Shown piece by piece: positions 15,318 to 23,129 of a stretch of 50,119 nt of DNA. A program made the position numbers and the translations under genes. The notes under the pieces were generated by a model. The model made no database searches. It was not told the DNA's origin and saw only the letters and a list, made by a program, of their open reading frames with translations. The stretch is from assembly GCA_900548505.1 (NCBI GenBank), contig URKI01000011.1, positions 1 through 50,119 on the forward strand, read 5' to 3'. Origin of the DNA: an uncultured Oscillibacter sp. (GTDB lineage Bacteria; Bacillota; Clostridia; Oscillospirales; Oscillospiraceae). Positions within the stretch are counted from its first letter, which is position 1, and the number at the start of each line of letters is the position of its first letter.

Positions 15318-16697
15318 ATGGGTTTCAATATGCATGAGATCACCACGGACCGGACCAAACAGCTCTGCCACTTCATCAAAACCTTGCGGTATGAGGATAT
15401 TCCGCCTGCAGTGATTGAACGGGCAAAGATGATGGTCATGCAGACTGTGGGCGTCAGCCTGTGCAGCGCGGAGCTCAAGCAGGTGCAGGACGCCATCGCA
15501 ATTGCCAAGGAAATGTCTCCGGGCAGTGAGGGAACTGCCACGCTCTGGTCGGACGGCGCCAAGGTGAGCTGGGAAGCCGCCGCGCTGGCAGCCGGCACCA
15601 TGGGCGATACCCTGGACTGGGAGGACTGCTCTGTCACAGGCCATCCCTCTGCCGGCGTGATTCCCACTGCCGTGATCGCTTCTGAAGTTCTGCACAAGAG
15701 CGGCAAGGACCTGCTGACCGCCGTTGTGGTAGGCTATGAGGTCTATCAGCGCGTGGCACTGGCGGGCCGCAGCAATATTGTCGGATACAACATCTTTGGC
15801 AATCTGGCAGTGCTGATGAAGCTGCTGGATCTGAGCGAGGAGCAGATGAACCAGGCGTTCGGCGTCGGTACGGCCTGCGCCATCATCCCGGCCAACGTTC
15901 ACGAGATCACCATGTCGGATTCTTTGAACTATCTGTACGGCTTCCGTGCAGAGTCCACGATTACCATGATCAAGACTGTTCTGAGCGGGATTGAAAACAT
16001 GGAGGACGCTTTTGACGATCCTTCCGCCTACCTGGCACACTGCGGATATCAGGAGCCCGAGTGGCTGACGCTGGAGCTGGGTGAGCACTGGATGATGATG
16101 GACATGCTGCTGGTCAAGCACTGGCCGGCCAACGTGTTTGTTCAGACCTACGCAGAGCTGGCCGCCCGTCTGGTGACCAAGTATCATTTCAATCCCGATG
16201 ACGTGGAGGAGATCATTGTCCGCCCCTCGGTCGCTTTCCGCACCTGGTATACCGACACGGGATATGCGTCCATTACCCAGGCGCAGTTCTCCATCCCCTA
16301 TGCCGTTGCCTGCGCCATGTATCACCCCGACCCCGGTGCGGTGTGGTACCAGCCGGATACCATGAAAGATCCCAAGATCCTGGCCCTGCTCAATAAGGTC
16401 AAGGCAGACGGCTTTGTGAAGATGGGCGGCATGAAGCTGATCAAGGATCTGATCGACGGCAAGCATCCTGAAAAGTTCATGATCGTCCGCCTGAAGAATG
16501 GCTCTGAGTTTATGGAGAGTGCGTTTACCCATCCGGGCCATCCCAGCTATATGCTCACCCGGGAGGAGTTCCAGGATCGCTTCCGCCTGCAGACTGTCAA
16601 CGTCCTTCCCAGAGAGAAGGCAGAGGGCGCCATTGACTGTATCTGCCACTTGGAGGAGTACGAGGACGCCTCTGTGCTGCCCACTTTCTTTTATTAA
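15318..16697 (+). CDS. MmgE/PrpD family protein A
   Basis: A 459-residue protein of the MmgE/PrpD family, which includes 2-methylcitrate dehydratase and cis-aconitate decarboxylase; all work on tri- or dicarboxylic acids without a metal cluster. Visible family features are the all-helical N-terminal domain with DTLDWEDCSVTGHPSAGVIPTAV (about residues 96-118), VVVGYEVYQRVAL, the KHWPANVFVQTYAELA block, and the C-terminal lid with GHPSYMLTREEFQDRFR. The ATG at 15318 is preceded by AAGGAGG. The His in TGHPSAG is conserved in known members. It probably hydrates, dehydrates or decarboxylates an intermediate of the island. Exact reaction unknown. Confidence 0.88.
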   Translation: MGFNMHEITTDRTKQLCHFIKTLRYEDIPPAVIERAKMMVMQTVGVSLCSAELKQVQDAIAIAKEMSPGSEGTATLWSDGAKVSWEAAALAAGTMGDTLDWEDCSVTGHPSAGVIPTAVIASEVLHKSGKDLLTAVVVGYEVYQRVALAGRSNIVGYNIFGNLAVLMKLLDLSEEQMNQAFGVGTACAIIPANVHEITMSDSLNYLYGFRAESTITMIKTVLSGIENMEDAFDDPSAYLAHCGYQEPEWLTLELGEHWMMMDMLLVKHWPANVFVQTYAELAARLVTKYHFNPDDVEEIIVRPSVAFRTWYTDTGYASITQAQFSIPYAVACAMYHPDPGAVWYQPDTMKDPKILALLNKVKADGFVKMGGMKLIKDLIDGKHPEKFMIVRLKNGSEFMESAFTHPGHPSYMLTREEFQDRFRLQTVNVLPREKAEGAIDCICHLEEYEDASVLPTFFY

Positions 16698-16732
16698 GCA
16701 CATTCCAAAATCAAAGATGCAGGAGGTATTGT

Positions 16733-18208
16733 ATGCGGTACAATCGTCTGTATAAAGACAATCATTTTCTCACGCCTACTACATATACACAGCAGCTGAG
16801 CGAGTATACGGCCAATCTCAAGTTTGAAGATCTTCCCCCGGAGGTGGTGGAGCGGGCCAAAATGATCCTGCTCCAGACCATCGGCGTTTCCCTGGCGGCG
16901 AAGAATACGGCCATCACCCAGAAGGCGCTGAAAATGGCGGAGGAGGCCAACGGCGGCAACGGAGGTCCGACCAGCGTGTGGGGCACCGGAAAGAAGATGG
17001 GCGCCATCAATGCGGCGCTGGCTCTGGGCACCATGTCGGATGCGCTGGACTGGGAGGACTGCTCCTGGACCGGGCATCCCGCCGCTGGCGTGATTCCCTG
17101 TGCCTGGCTGGCTGCGGAGGAGCGGCACATGAGCGGCAAGGACCTGATCACTGCCATTGTGGCGGGCTATGAGGTCTATCAGCGCATCGCCATGGCGGTC
17201 CAGCCCTCTGAAGAGCGACGGAAAACAAAGGGCTGGGGCCTGACCAGCTGGCAGATTTTCGCCTGCATCATCCCCATTGCAAAGCTCTATGGCCTTGATG
17301 CCAGAAAAATTGACCAGTCCATCGGCATGGGCTGCGAATGCAGCACGACGCCGACCTGCTACCACGAGACCACCATGTCGGATTTCTACCATTATGAGCA
17401 CGGCTATCGTGCCAGAGATGGTTTCTCCATTGTCAAGGCCGTGGAAAAGGGCATCCATAACTGCCGGGACGCCCTGGATGAGCCCCGCTGCTATACGGGC
17501 GTAGTCTGCGGAAACGACGGGAGCAACGGATCCAACGAGACGACGATCCGCTCCGGCGAAGCAGATGTGAGCTGGCTGACTCGGGATCTGGGCAAGCGGT
17601 ATTTGATCATGGAGACGCTGATGAAGCACTGGCCTGCCAATATGTGGGTCCAGACCTCCGTGGAAATCGTCAAGGATCTGGTAGAGAAGTATGGCTTCGG
17701 GCCGGAGGACGTGGAGGAGATCACCGTGGATCCGGGCGTCCTGAAGCGGATGTGGGCACCGGAAGATGGCTTCACCTCTGTGACCCATGCCCAGTTCTCC
17801 ATTCCCTTTGTGGTTGCTTCTTATCTCTATGACCATACGCCCGGTGCACACTGGTATACCAAGGAAAACCTCCGGGATCCCAAGGTGATCGCGCTGGCAC
17901 AGAAGGTCAAGGCTGGTCCCTCTCCCACGGATTCGCCTGCTGTGGGCTTCAAGATGTTCCGTGAAGAAAAGGGCTATCCCATGAAGACCATCACGGTGAC
18001 GCTGAAGAACGGCACCAAGTACGAAGGAAAGATGGACTGCCATCCCGGACATCCCAAGAACATGATGAGCCGGGAGGAGTTTGCGGCCCGCTTCCGTATC
18101 CAGGCTGCTCCTGTGCTGCAAGGCGAACAGCTGGAGGCGGCCCTGGAGGCGATCTGCAACATTGAAAATGTGGAGGATATTGCGGCTTTGGCAGGACTGC
18201 TGGGCTGA
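16733..18208 (+). CDS. MmgE/PrpD family protein B
   Basis: A 491-residue second MmgE/PrpD protein. Shared blocks with A include DALDWEDCSWTGHPAAGVIPCAW, IVAGYEVYQRIAM, MKHWPANMWVQTSVEIVKDLV and GHPKNMMSREEFAARFR. It is longer because of insertions around residues 160-170 (SEERRKTKGWG) and in the middle (VCGNDGSNGSNETTIRSGEADVSWL split over about 255-280), regions near the active-site entrance in known structures. The start ATG 16733 follows AGGAGG. Lies 35 bases after A. Divergence at the entrance suggests a different acid or a complementary subunit. Confidence 0.87.
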   Translation: MRYNRLYKDNHFLTPTTYTQQLSEYTANLKFEDLPPEVVERAKMILLQTIGVSLAAKNTAITQKALKMAEEANGGNGGPTSVWGTGKKMGAINAALALGTMSDALDWEDCSWTGHPAAGVIPCAWLAAEERHMSGKDLITAIVAGYEVYQRIAMAVQPSEERRKTKGWGLTSWQIFACIIPIAKLYGLDARKIDQSIGMGCECSTTPTCYHETTMSDFYHYEHGYRARDGFSIVKAVEKGIHNCRDALDEPRCYTGVVCGNDGSNGSNETTIRSGEADVSWLTRDLGKRYLIMETLMKHWPANMWVQTSVEIVKDLVEKYGFGPEDVEEITVDPGVLKRMWAPEDGFTSVTHAQFSIPFVVASYLYDHTPGAHWYTKENLRDPKVIALAQKVKAGPSPTDSPAVGFKMFREEKGYPMKTITVTLKNGTKYEGKMDCHPGHPKNMMSREEFAARFRIQAAPVLQGEQLEAALEAICNIENVEDIAALAGLLG

Positions 18209-18238
18209 TTCTCCCTTCCAAGAAGATAGTTGTGCATT

Positions 18239-18314
18239 CCTTCCCTGGGACTCCTCAGGGAAGGGGAGCGGACAAGTTTGTCCGGTATCGGGCGCCTTCC
18301 GGCGGAAGGCGCCC
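18239..18314 (+). ncRNA. Three tandem hairpins in the operon interior (structured leader of the FAD gene)
   Basis: Within 76 bases between the PrpD B and FAD genes three perfect hairpins follow each other: CCTTCCCTG/CAGGGAAGG (18239-18264), CGGACA/TGTCCG (18269-18284) and GGGCGCCTTCC/GGAAGGCGCCC (18290-18314, loop GGC). None has a T run, so they are not ordinary terminators. They could set mRNA stability or processing between the upstream carbon genes and the downstream redox genes, or be part of an unknown regulatory RNA. No known riboswitch is recognised. Confidence 0.5.
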
Positions 18315-18343
18315 GTCGACAGCGGAAAACATTGGAGGAAACT

Positions 18344-19624
18344 ATGAAGAAAATCGCAATCATCGGCTTTGGCGGCGCGGGCTATAACGCTGCCAGAGAG
18401 GTGCGCAGGCGGGACAAGGAGGCGGAGATCCACGTCTATTCAGACACGGATATCGGCCCCTACAATCCCATGCTCACGACTTATTTTGTCAAAGGCGCCA
18501 TTCCCTACGAGGCCATGTTCCCATTCGGATCGCTGGAGCAGGTCACTGCGGAACTGGACTTGCGGGTCCATCCCAATACACCGGTCACCGGCATCGTGCC
18601 GGAGGAGAAAGTGGTTTGCCTGGGGAACGGCACGAAAGAGGTCTACGACGAGATCCTCATCAGCACCGGCGCCTCCGCCGTGATGCCGCCGATTCCGGGG
18701 CTGGATCTGCCGGGGGTATTCAAGATGCGCACGGTCTATGATGCTGTGCAGCTCAAGGAGATGCTGGATAAGGGCGAAATCAAAAGTGGTCTGGTCATCG
18801 GCGCCTCTTGGGTGGGCATCAAGATCGTGGAGGATCTGGTGGAGCGGGACATTCCCTGCACGCTGGTGGACGGCGCCAAGTGGATGTTCTATGTGGCGGC
18901 GTTCCCCGAAACGGCGGCCCGGGCTCAGAAGGATCTGGAGGCCAAGGGTGTCCAGGTGGCCTGCGGCCAGATGCTGGACCATATTGAACAGGAATCCGAT
19001 GGCCGCCTGACCGCGGTCATGCAGAGCGGCAGCCGCTTTACAGCCGATACCATCGCGGTGTGCATCGGTGTGCGTATGAATACCGGCTTCCTCAGGGACA
19101 GCGGCATCGCCATGAACCGGGGCGTGCTGGTGGACCAGCATATGCAGACCAACTATCCCGGCATCTACGCCGCTGGCGACTGCTGTGAGGCCATTGACAT
19201 CCAGAGCCGGACTCATCGCAATATCGGCGTGTGGTTCAATGCCAACAAACAGGGGACTGTGGCCGGTGCCAATATGGCCGGCGGAAGCGAGGAATTTGAC
19301 GCTAACGTGCTGGTGAACCTGGCCCACTACCTGGACTACGACTTCATCAGCATCGGTGACGTATCTGCCTGCGGGCCGGAAGATCCGGTCTACGAATACG
19401 AGGATGACCGCTATTACATCAAGGCCGTCCGTGACGGCAGCGGCAACATCAAGTGCATCAACATGATCGGTACTGCTGACAGCAATGGCATCGTGAAGAA
19501 CACCTTCATCAAGGCCATTGAAAACCCGGAGGCCGGGCTGGATATCCGCACGATCTGCTATCTGCAGAAAAACGGCTTCCCCGACGGCTTCATCAAATTA
19601 TTGGGAGGGAACTCTTTTGACTGA
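18344..19624 (+). CDS. FAD-dependent pyridine nucleotide oxidoreductase
   Basis: A 426-residue flavoprotein of the class-I pyridine nucleotide disulfide oxidoreductase-like fold. Residues 3-15 (KIAIIGFGGAGYNAA) bind the FAD ADP part; residues about 142-160 (SGLVIGASWVGIKIVEDLV) bind NAD(P)H; VDQHMQTNYPGIYAAGDC is the second FAD motif. No CXXXXC or CXXC redox pair is present next to the FAD motif, so it is an electron-transfer or NADH oxidase-like member, as in ferredoxin/rubredoxin reductases. The start at 18344 has TTGGAGGA. It overlaps the molybdoenzyme gene by 8 bases, so the products are probably made in equal amounts; I infer it feeds electrons from NAD(P)H to, or takes them from, the Mo/FeS subunits. 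Confidence 0.82.
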   Translation: MKKIAIIGFGGAGYNAAREVRRRDKEAEIHVYSDTDIGPYNPMLTTYFVKGAIPYEAMFPFGSLEQVTAELDLRVHPNTPVTGIVPEEKVVCLGNGTKEVYDEILISTGASAVMPPIPGLDLPGVFKMRTVYDAVQLKEMLDKGEIKSGLVIGASWVGIKIVEDLVERDIPCTLVDGAKWMFYVAAFPETAARAQKDLEAKGVQVACGQMLDHIEQESDGRLTAVMQSGSRFTADTIAVCIGVRMNTGFLRDSGIAMNRGVLVDQHMQTNYPGIYAAGDCCEAIDIQSRTHRNIGVWFNANKQGTVAGANMAGGSEEFDANVLVNLAHYLDYDFISIGDVSACGPEDPVYEYEDDRYYIKAVRDGSGNIKCINMIGTADSNGIVKNTFIKAIENPEAGLDIRTICYLQKNGFPDGFIKLLGGNSFD

Positions 19625-21773
19625 ACTGGAGAAAAAGATCAAGGCCAAGATCCCTGGTGAGGACACCGGGATCCAGGTCAAGCGTTCGCTGTGTGCCATC
19701 TGCAGCCCTGGCCACCATTGCGGTGTGGACTGCTATGTGAAAGACGGCAAGATCATCCGAGTGGAAGGCACCATGGAGCATCCGTATAACCATGGCAAGC
19801 TCTGCACAAAAGGATCTTCGCTGCGCAATTATATCTACCGCGAGGACCGCATCAAAACACCCCTGAAGCGCGTGGGTGAACGGGGCGAGGGCAAGTTCGA
19901 GCCCATCAGCTGGGACGAGGCATATCAGATCATCGCAGAGAACCTCAACAAAGTGAAAGCCCAGTATTCCGCCAATTCTGTGGCTTTTTTCAGCGGCTAC
20001 TGCAAGTGGTATCGTCCCATTCTGCACCGGATGGCCCATGTATTCGGCAGCGTGAACTTCGGCACGGACGATAGCACCTGCGTGACTGCAAAGATCCTGG
20101 GCGACAAGTGTACCTCCGGCAGCGGCGGTGGTCCCGACATGGGCCATGCCAATACATTCCTGGGCTGGAACTTTGACGGCTATTATTCCAGCCATCTGTC
20201 TGTGGCCGGCGTCCAGAAACTGAAGGAACGGGGCGGCAAGGTCATCATCATCGATATCCGGGATACCCCTGCTTCCAAAAATCTGGCGGATATCTTCCTG
20301 AAGATCAATCCCGGCACCGACGGTGCCCTGGCTCTGGGCATGGGCAAGATCATCATCGACAACGGCTGGGCCGATATGGATTACGTCGAGAAGTACACCT
20401 ACGGCTTTGAACAGTACAAGGCCTTGGTGGACCAGTACCCGCTGGACAAGGTCTGCGCCATCACCGGCCTGGAGGCCGACAAGATCATGGAGGCCACCAA
20501 GCTGTATGCCACCAACGGTCCTGCCTGCACCAACTATTCCGCTTCCGCCCTGGTGCACCATATCAATGGCTTCAATGCACACCGTGCCATCGTGTGTCTG
20601 TCCGGCCTGACCGGCAACTTCGACCGGGTAGGCGGCAACATCCCCAATCCGCCCACGTATCTGCACAAGCCTGCCGGATTCAAGGTGCGCGAGCATGAGT
20701 TCCGCTCCGACCGGTGCCCCCAGGGACTGGAGCGGATCGGCGCCGAGCGGTTCCCCCTGTGGAACGCACTGTACGATGAGTTCCAGGCGGTGGATCTGCT
20801 GCGCCAGCTGGAGGAGGGAACACCCTATCCTGTCAAGGCCATCTTCGGTATGGGTATGAACGCCAAGATGCTGCCGGAGACGGACAAGCTGCTGGCAGCC
20901 ATGGCCAAGAACCTGGATTTCTTCGTGAATACCGACCTGTTCATGACCATTACCTGCAAGTATGCAGATATCGTCCTGCCTGCCTGCTCCTCTGTCGAGC
21001 GCGGCGAGCTGAAGGCATACCAGGGCGGCTATCTGACCTTCACCAAGCCGGTCATCGAGCCTCTTTATGAGTCCCGCTCCGATGTGGATATCATGTGCGA
21101 CCTGGCCCGGATCATGGATCTGGACGACGATCTGCTCAAGTCCGGCTATGAGGCGTGCATGGACTGGATCATTGACGGCTGCGGCCTGACGGTGGCAGAT
21201 CTGAAGGCCAGCGATCTGCCGGTGAAGGTGCCCATCGCCAAATGGCCGGCGCAGGCAGGGAAGATCCTGGAAGGCGGTTTCAAAACGCCCTCCGGAAAGT
21301 TCGAATTCTATTCCAACGCCATTGCGTCCATCGATCCCAAGTATGGCCTGGATCCTCTGCCCAGCTACAGCGATTCCCTGGCGGATCAGAACGACCCCGA
21401 GACCAAGGAAAAGTACCCGTTCTATCTTTGCTCCGGTGCCCGCCTGGCGCATGCCGTTCACTCTCGTACCCATGAGACGCCCTGGCTGCGCAGCCTCCGG
21501 CCCAACCCTACCGTGGAGATGCACACCGCTGACGCTGCACGCCTGGGCCTGAAGACCGGCGACTGGGCGGCCCTTTCCAGCCCCTATGGCGAGATCCGAA
21601 TGGTGGTAAAGGCCACCAGCAAGGTGAAAGAAGGGGTCCTGATGACCCTCCACGGATATACCGAGGCCAATGTCAATGAACTGATTGGACGGAACCACCT
21701 CGATCCCTATTCCGGATTCCCCGGCTTCAAGGGCATGCGCTGCAATATCCGCAAAGTTCAGGAGGACAAATGA
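19617..21773 (+). CDS. Molybdopterin (bis-MGD) oxidoreductase, catalytic subunit
   Basis: A 718-residue DMSO-reductase-family protein, starting at TTG 19617 with GGGAGGG 7 bases ahead. Cys26, 29, 35 and 63 (CAICSPGHHCG...GKLC) should ligate the proximal 4Fe-4S cluster, with an unusual CX2CX5CX27C spacing. Molybdopterin-binding blocks follow: ISWDEAYQIIAENL, GWNFDGYYSS, IIDIRDTPASKNLADIFLKINPGTDGALALGMG, and a C-terminal molydopterin-binding domain (VEMHTADAARLGLKTGDWAAL). Cys155 in DDSTCVTA is the likely metal ligand. There is no Tat signal, so it is cytoplasmic. With the FAD gene before it and the ferredoxin subunit after it, a soluble three-part enzyme is suggested. The substrate cannot be told from sequence alone. 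Confidence 0.9.
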   Translation: MTELEKKIKAKIPGEDTGIQVKRSLCAICSPGHHCGVDCYVKDGKIIRVEGTMEHPYNHGKLCTKGSSLRNYIYREDRIKTPLKRVGERGEGKFEPISWDEAYQIIAENLNKVKAQYSANSVAFFSGYCKWYRPILHRMAHVFGSVNFGTDDSTCVTAKILGDKCTSGSGGGPDMGHANTFLGWNFDGYYSSHLSVAGVQKLKERGGKVIIIDIRDTPASKNLADIFLKINPGTDGALALGMGKIIIDNGWADMDYVEKYTYGFEQYKALVDQYPLDKVCAITGLEADKIMEATKLYATNGPACTNYSASALVHHINGFNAHRAIVCLSGLTGNFDRVGGNIPNPPTYLHKPAGFKVREHEFRSDRCPQGLERIGAERFPLWNALYDEFQAVDLLRQLEEGTPYPVKAIFGMGMNAKMLPETDKLLAAMAKNLDFFVNTDLFMTITCKYADIVLPACSSVERGELKAYQGGYLTFTKPVIEPLYESRSDVDIMCDLARIMDLDDDLLKSGYEACMDWIIDGCGLTVADLKASDLPVKVPIAKWPAQAGKILEGGFKTPSGKFEFYSNAIASIDPKYGLDPLPSYSDSLADQNDPETKEKYPFYLCSGARLAHAVHSRTHETPWLRSLRPNPTVEMHTADAARLGLKTGDWAALSSPYGEIRMVVKATSKVKEGVLMTLHGYTEANVNELIGRNHLDPYSGFPGFKGMRCNIRKVQEDK

Positions 21774-22300
21774 CCATGAAACATGTATTTGTATTTGACG
21801 AGAGCAAGTGCAGTGCCTGCTCCGCTTGTATGATGGGCTGCCTGGACCAGAACGATACAGATCTGGCCGCTGGCGACAAGTGCTACCGTCAGACCTTTGA
21901 TAATGAGATCCCCCTGGCGGATGGGAGTACCTATTGTGCGTACATCTCTGCTGCCTGCATGCACTGCAACGACGCGCCCTGCATCGCCGCCTGCCCTGTG
22001 GGGTGCCTGAGCAAGGACCCGGAGACCGGCTTCACAGTCTACGACAATACCAACTGCATCGGCTGCAAGAGCTGTGCCATGGCTTGCCCCTTCGGCGCGC
22101 CCCGGTATCGGGCCTCCGACGGAAAGATGGTCAAGTGCGACGGCTGCAACGAGCGGGTAAAGAACGGACTCCAGCCCGCCTGTGTCCGGGCTTGCTCCTT
22201 CGGCGCGCTTACCTGCGTCACGGAGGAGGAGTACAAGGCCAGCGGAAGCGACAAGGCCTGCAATGTGCTCATTGATAAGCTGAACCTTCGCAAGAAGTAA
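21770..22300 (+). CDS. Four-cluster ferredoxin subunit (DmsB-like)
   Basis: A 176-residue electron-transfer subunit with four Cys groups for four 4Fe-4S clusters: CSACSACMMGC (from residue 16), CMHCNDAPCIAACP, CIGCKSCAMACP and CDGCNERVKNGLQPACVRAC. This is the DmsB/PhsB/NrfC pattern of molybdoenzyme beta subunits. The first ATG (21770) overlaps the molybdoenzyme stop as ATGA with AGGAGG 4 bases before; the ATG at 21776 is an equally possible start. No membrane anchor gene follows, so electrons must pass to a soluble partner, most simply the FAD protein. A strong terminator closes the operon. Confidence 0.9.
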   Translation: MTMKHVFVFDESKCSACSACMMGCLDQNDTDLAAGDKCYRQTFDNEIPLADGSTYCAYISAACMHCNDAPCIAACPVGCLSKDPETGFTVYDNTNCIGCKSCAMACPFGAPRYRASDGKMVKCDGCNERVKNGLQPACVRACSFGALTCVTEEEYKASGSDKACNVLIDKLNLRKK

Positions 22301-22309
22301 TGACCGACA

Positions 22310-22360
22310 GCCCGCCCCCTGCATCCACGGATGCAGGGGGCGGGCCATTACCGTTTTTTT
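22310..22360 (+). terminator. Terminator of the isomerase-PrpD-Mo operon
   Basis: Very stable 16-bp stem GCCCGCCCCCTGCATC / GATGCAGGGGGCGGGC, loop CACG; a run of seven T follows after 8 bases. Confidence 0.8.
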
Positions 22361-22408
22361 GGTATCTTCCTCCACGGATTCCGATTTCCTCTTCCGGCAG
22401 ATATCCTT

Positions 22409-22620
22409 TATAATAAGAGAAAATGATAACCGCTGCGCTTTCGAGCCGCCGTGTCTACGGGCTGAGCCTATGATGCTGCGGCCGCCGGGTGACCGGCCGA
22501 GCTGCTCTGGAAACGGGACAGCTTTCCGCGTTTGAAAAGAAAGCACGCGGACAGGCTTCCAATTTTAAGGAGGCCTGTTGTGACGCGTGTTTTGCCAAAC
22601 GGCAAAATACGCGTTTTTTA
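22409..22620 (+). promoter_or_regulatory. Leader of the moco operon: Moco-riboswitch-like RNA with attenuator
   Basis: TATAAT at 22409-22414 starts a leader of about 210 nt. The folded part (about 22421-22552) contains a GNRA-capped stem GCCGG-GTGA-CCGGC (22484-22497), CTGGAAACGGGACAG after it, and TCCGCGT/ACGCGGA (22525-22551). The order and the CCGAGC/CTGGAAA elements recall the Moco RNA motif (RF01055), from memory. Next come an ACAGGCTTCC/GGAGGCCTGT hairpin (22551-22578) and a true intrinsic terminator (22583-22620: 14-bp stem closing on GCC-AAAC-GGC, then six T) just before the mobB ribosome site. A terminator between a folded leader and the first gene is the hallmark of attenuation. The exact RNA class needs a covariance-model search. 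Confidence 0.6.
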
Positions 22621-22633
22621 TGGAGGAAACGAC

Positions 22634-23125
22634 ATGATTCCGGTTGTAACAATTGCCGCCTGGTCCGGTACAGGTAAGACCACCTATCTGGAAAAGCTGC
22701 TGCCCTGCCTAAAAGGGCGCAGGGTCCGGGTAGGGGTATTGAAGCATGACGGCCACGGCTTTGACATGGATACGTCGGGTACAGACACAGACCGGCTGGC
22801 CCGCTCCGGCGCGGACGCGGTCGCCATTTGCTCGCCGGGGGGCTTTGCTTACTTGGAGCGAAAACCGGTGGAACTGCGGGAGGCACTCCGCCATTTTGCG
22901 GGGATGGACCTGGTGGTGACGGAGGGATATAAAAACGGTCCTTTTCCCAAGATCGCCCTGTACCGGAAAGCATCGGGAAAGCCGCTGGCTGTTCCGGCTG
23001 AAAACTGCCTGGCCATCGTCAGCGACACGGTACTGGAAGCTTCCTGCCCTGTCTTTCCCTTAGACGACCCGAATCCCATGGCAGCCTTCCTGGTGGATTG
23101 GCTGAAGCAGCAGAAAGGAGACTGA
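22634..23125 (+). CDS. mobB: Molybdopterin-guanine dinucleotide biosynthesis protein MobB
   Basis: A 163-residue GTP-binding MobB. The P-loop is WSGTGKTTYLEKLL at residues 8-21; VGVLKHDGHGF and DTDRLARSGADAV are family blocks, and VTEGYKNGPFPKI is the usual C-terminal motif. MobB assists MobA in attaching GMP to molybdopterin, which gives the bis-MGD cofactor required by the molybdoenzyme at 19617. The ATG at 22634 follows GGAGGAAACGAC; an upstream ATG would start inside the attenuator. First gene of the moco operon. Confidence 0.93.
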   Translation: MIPVVTIAAWSGTGKTTYLEKLLPCLKGRRVRVGVLKHDGHGFDMDTSGTDTDRLARSGADAVAICSPGGFAYLERKPVELREALRHFAGMDLVVTEGYKNGPFPKIALYRKASGKPLAVPAENCLAIVSDTVLEASCPVFPLDDPNPMAAFLVDWLKQQKGD

Positions 23126-23129
23126 CCAT

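Noticed and set aside
19593..21698. A 701-codon open frame opposite the molybdoenzyme
   Set aside because: High-GC codon bias on the real strand leaves the antisense frame open. The translated product is His/Gln-rich without motifs, while the plus strand has all molybdoenzyme motifs.
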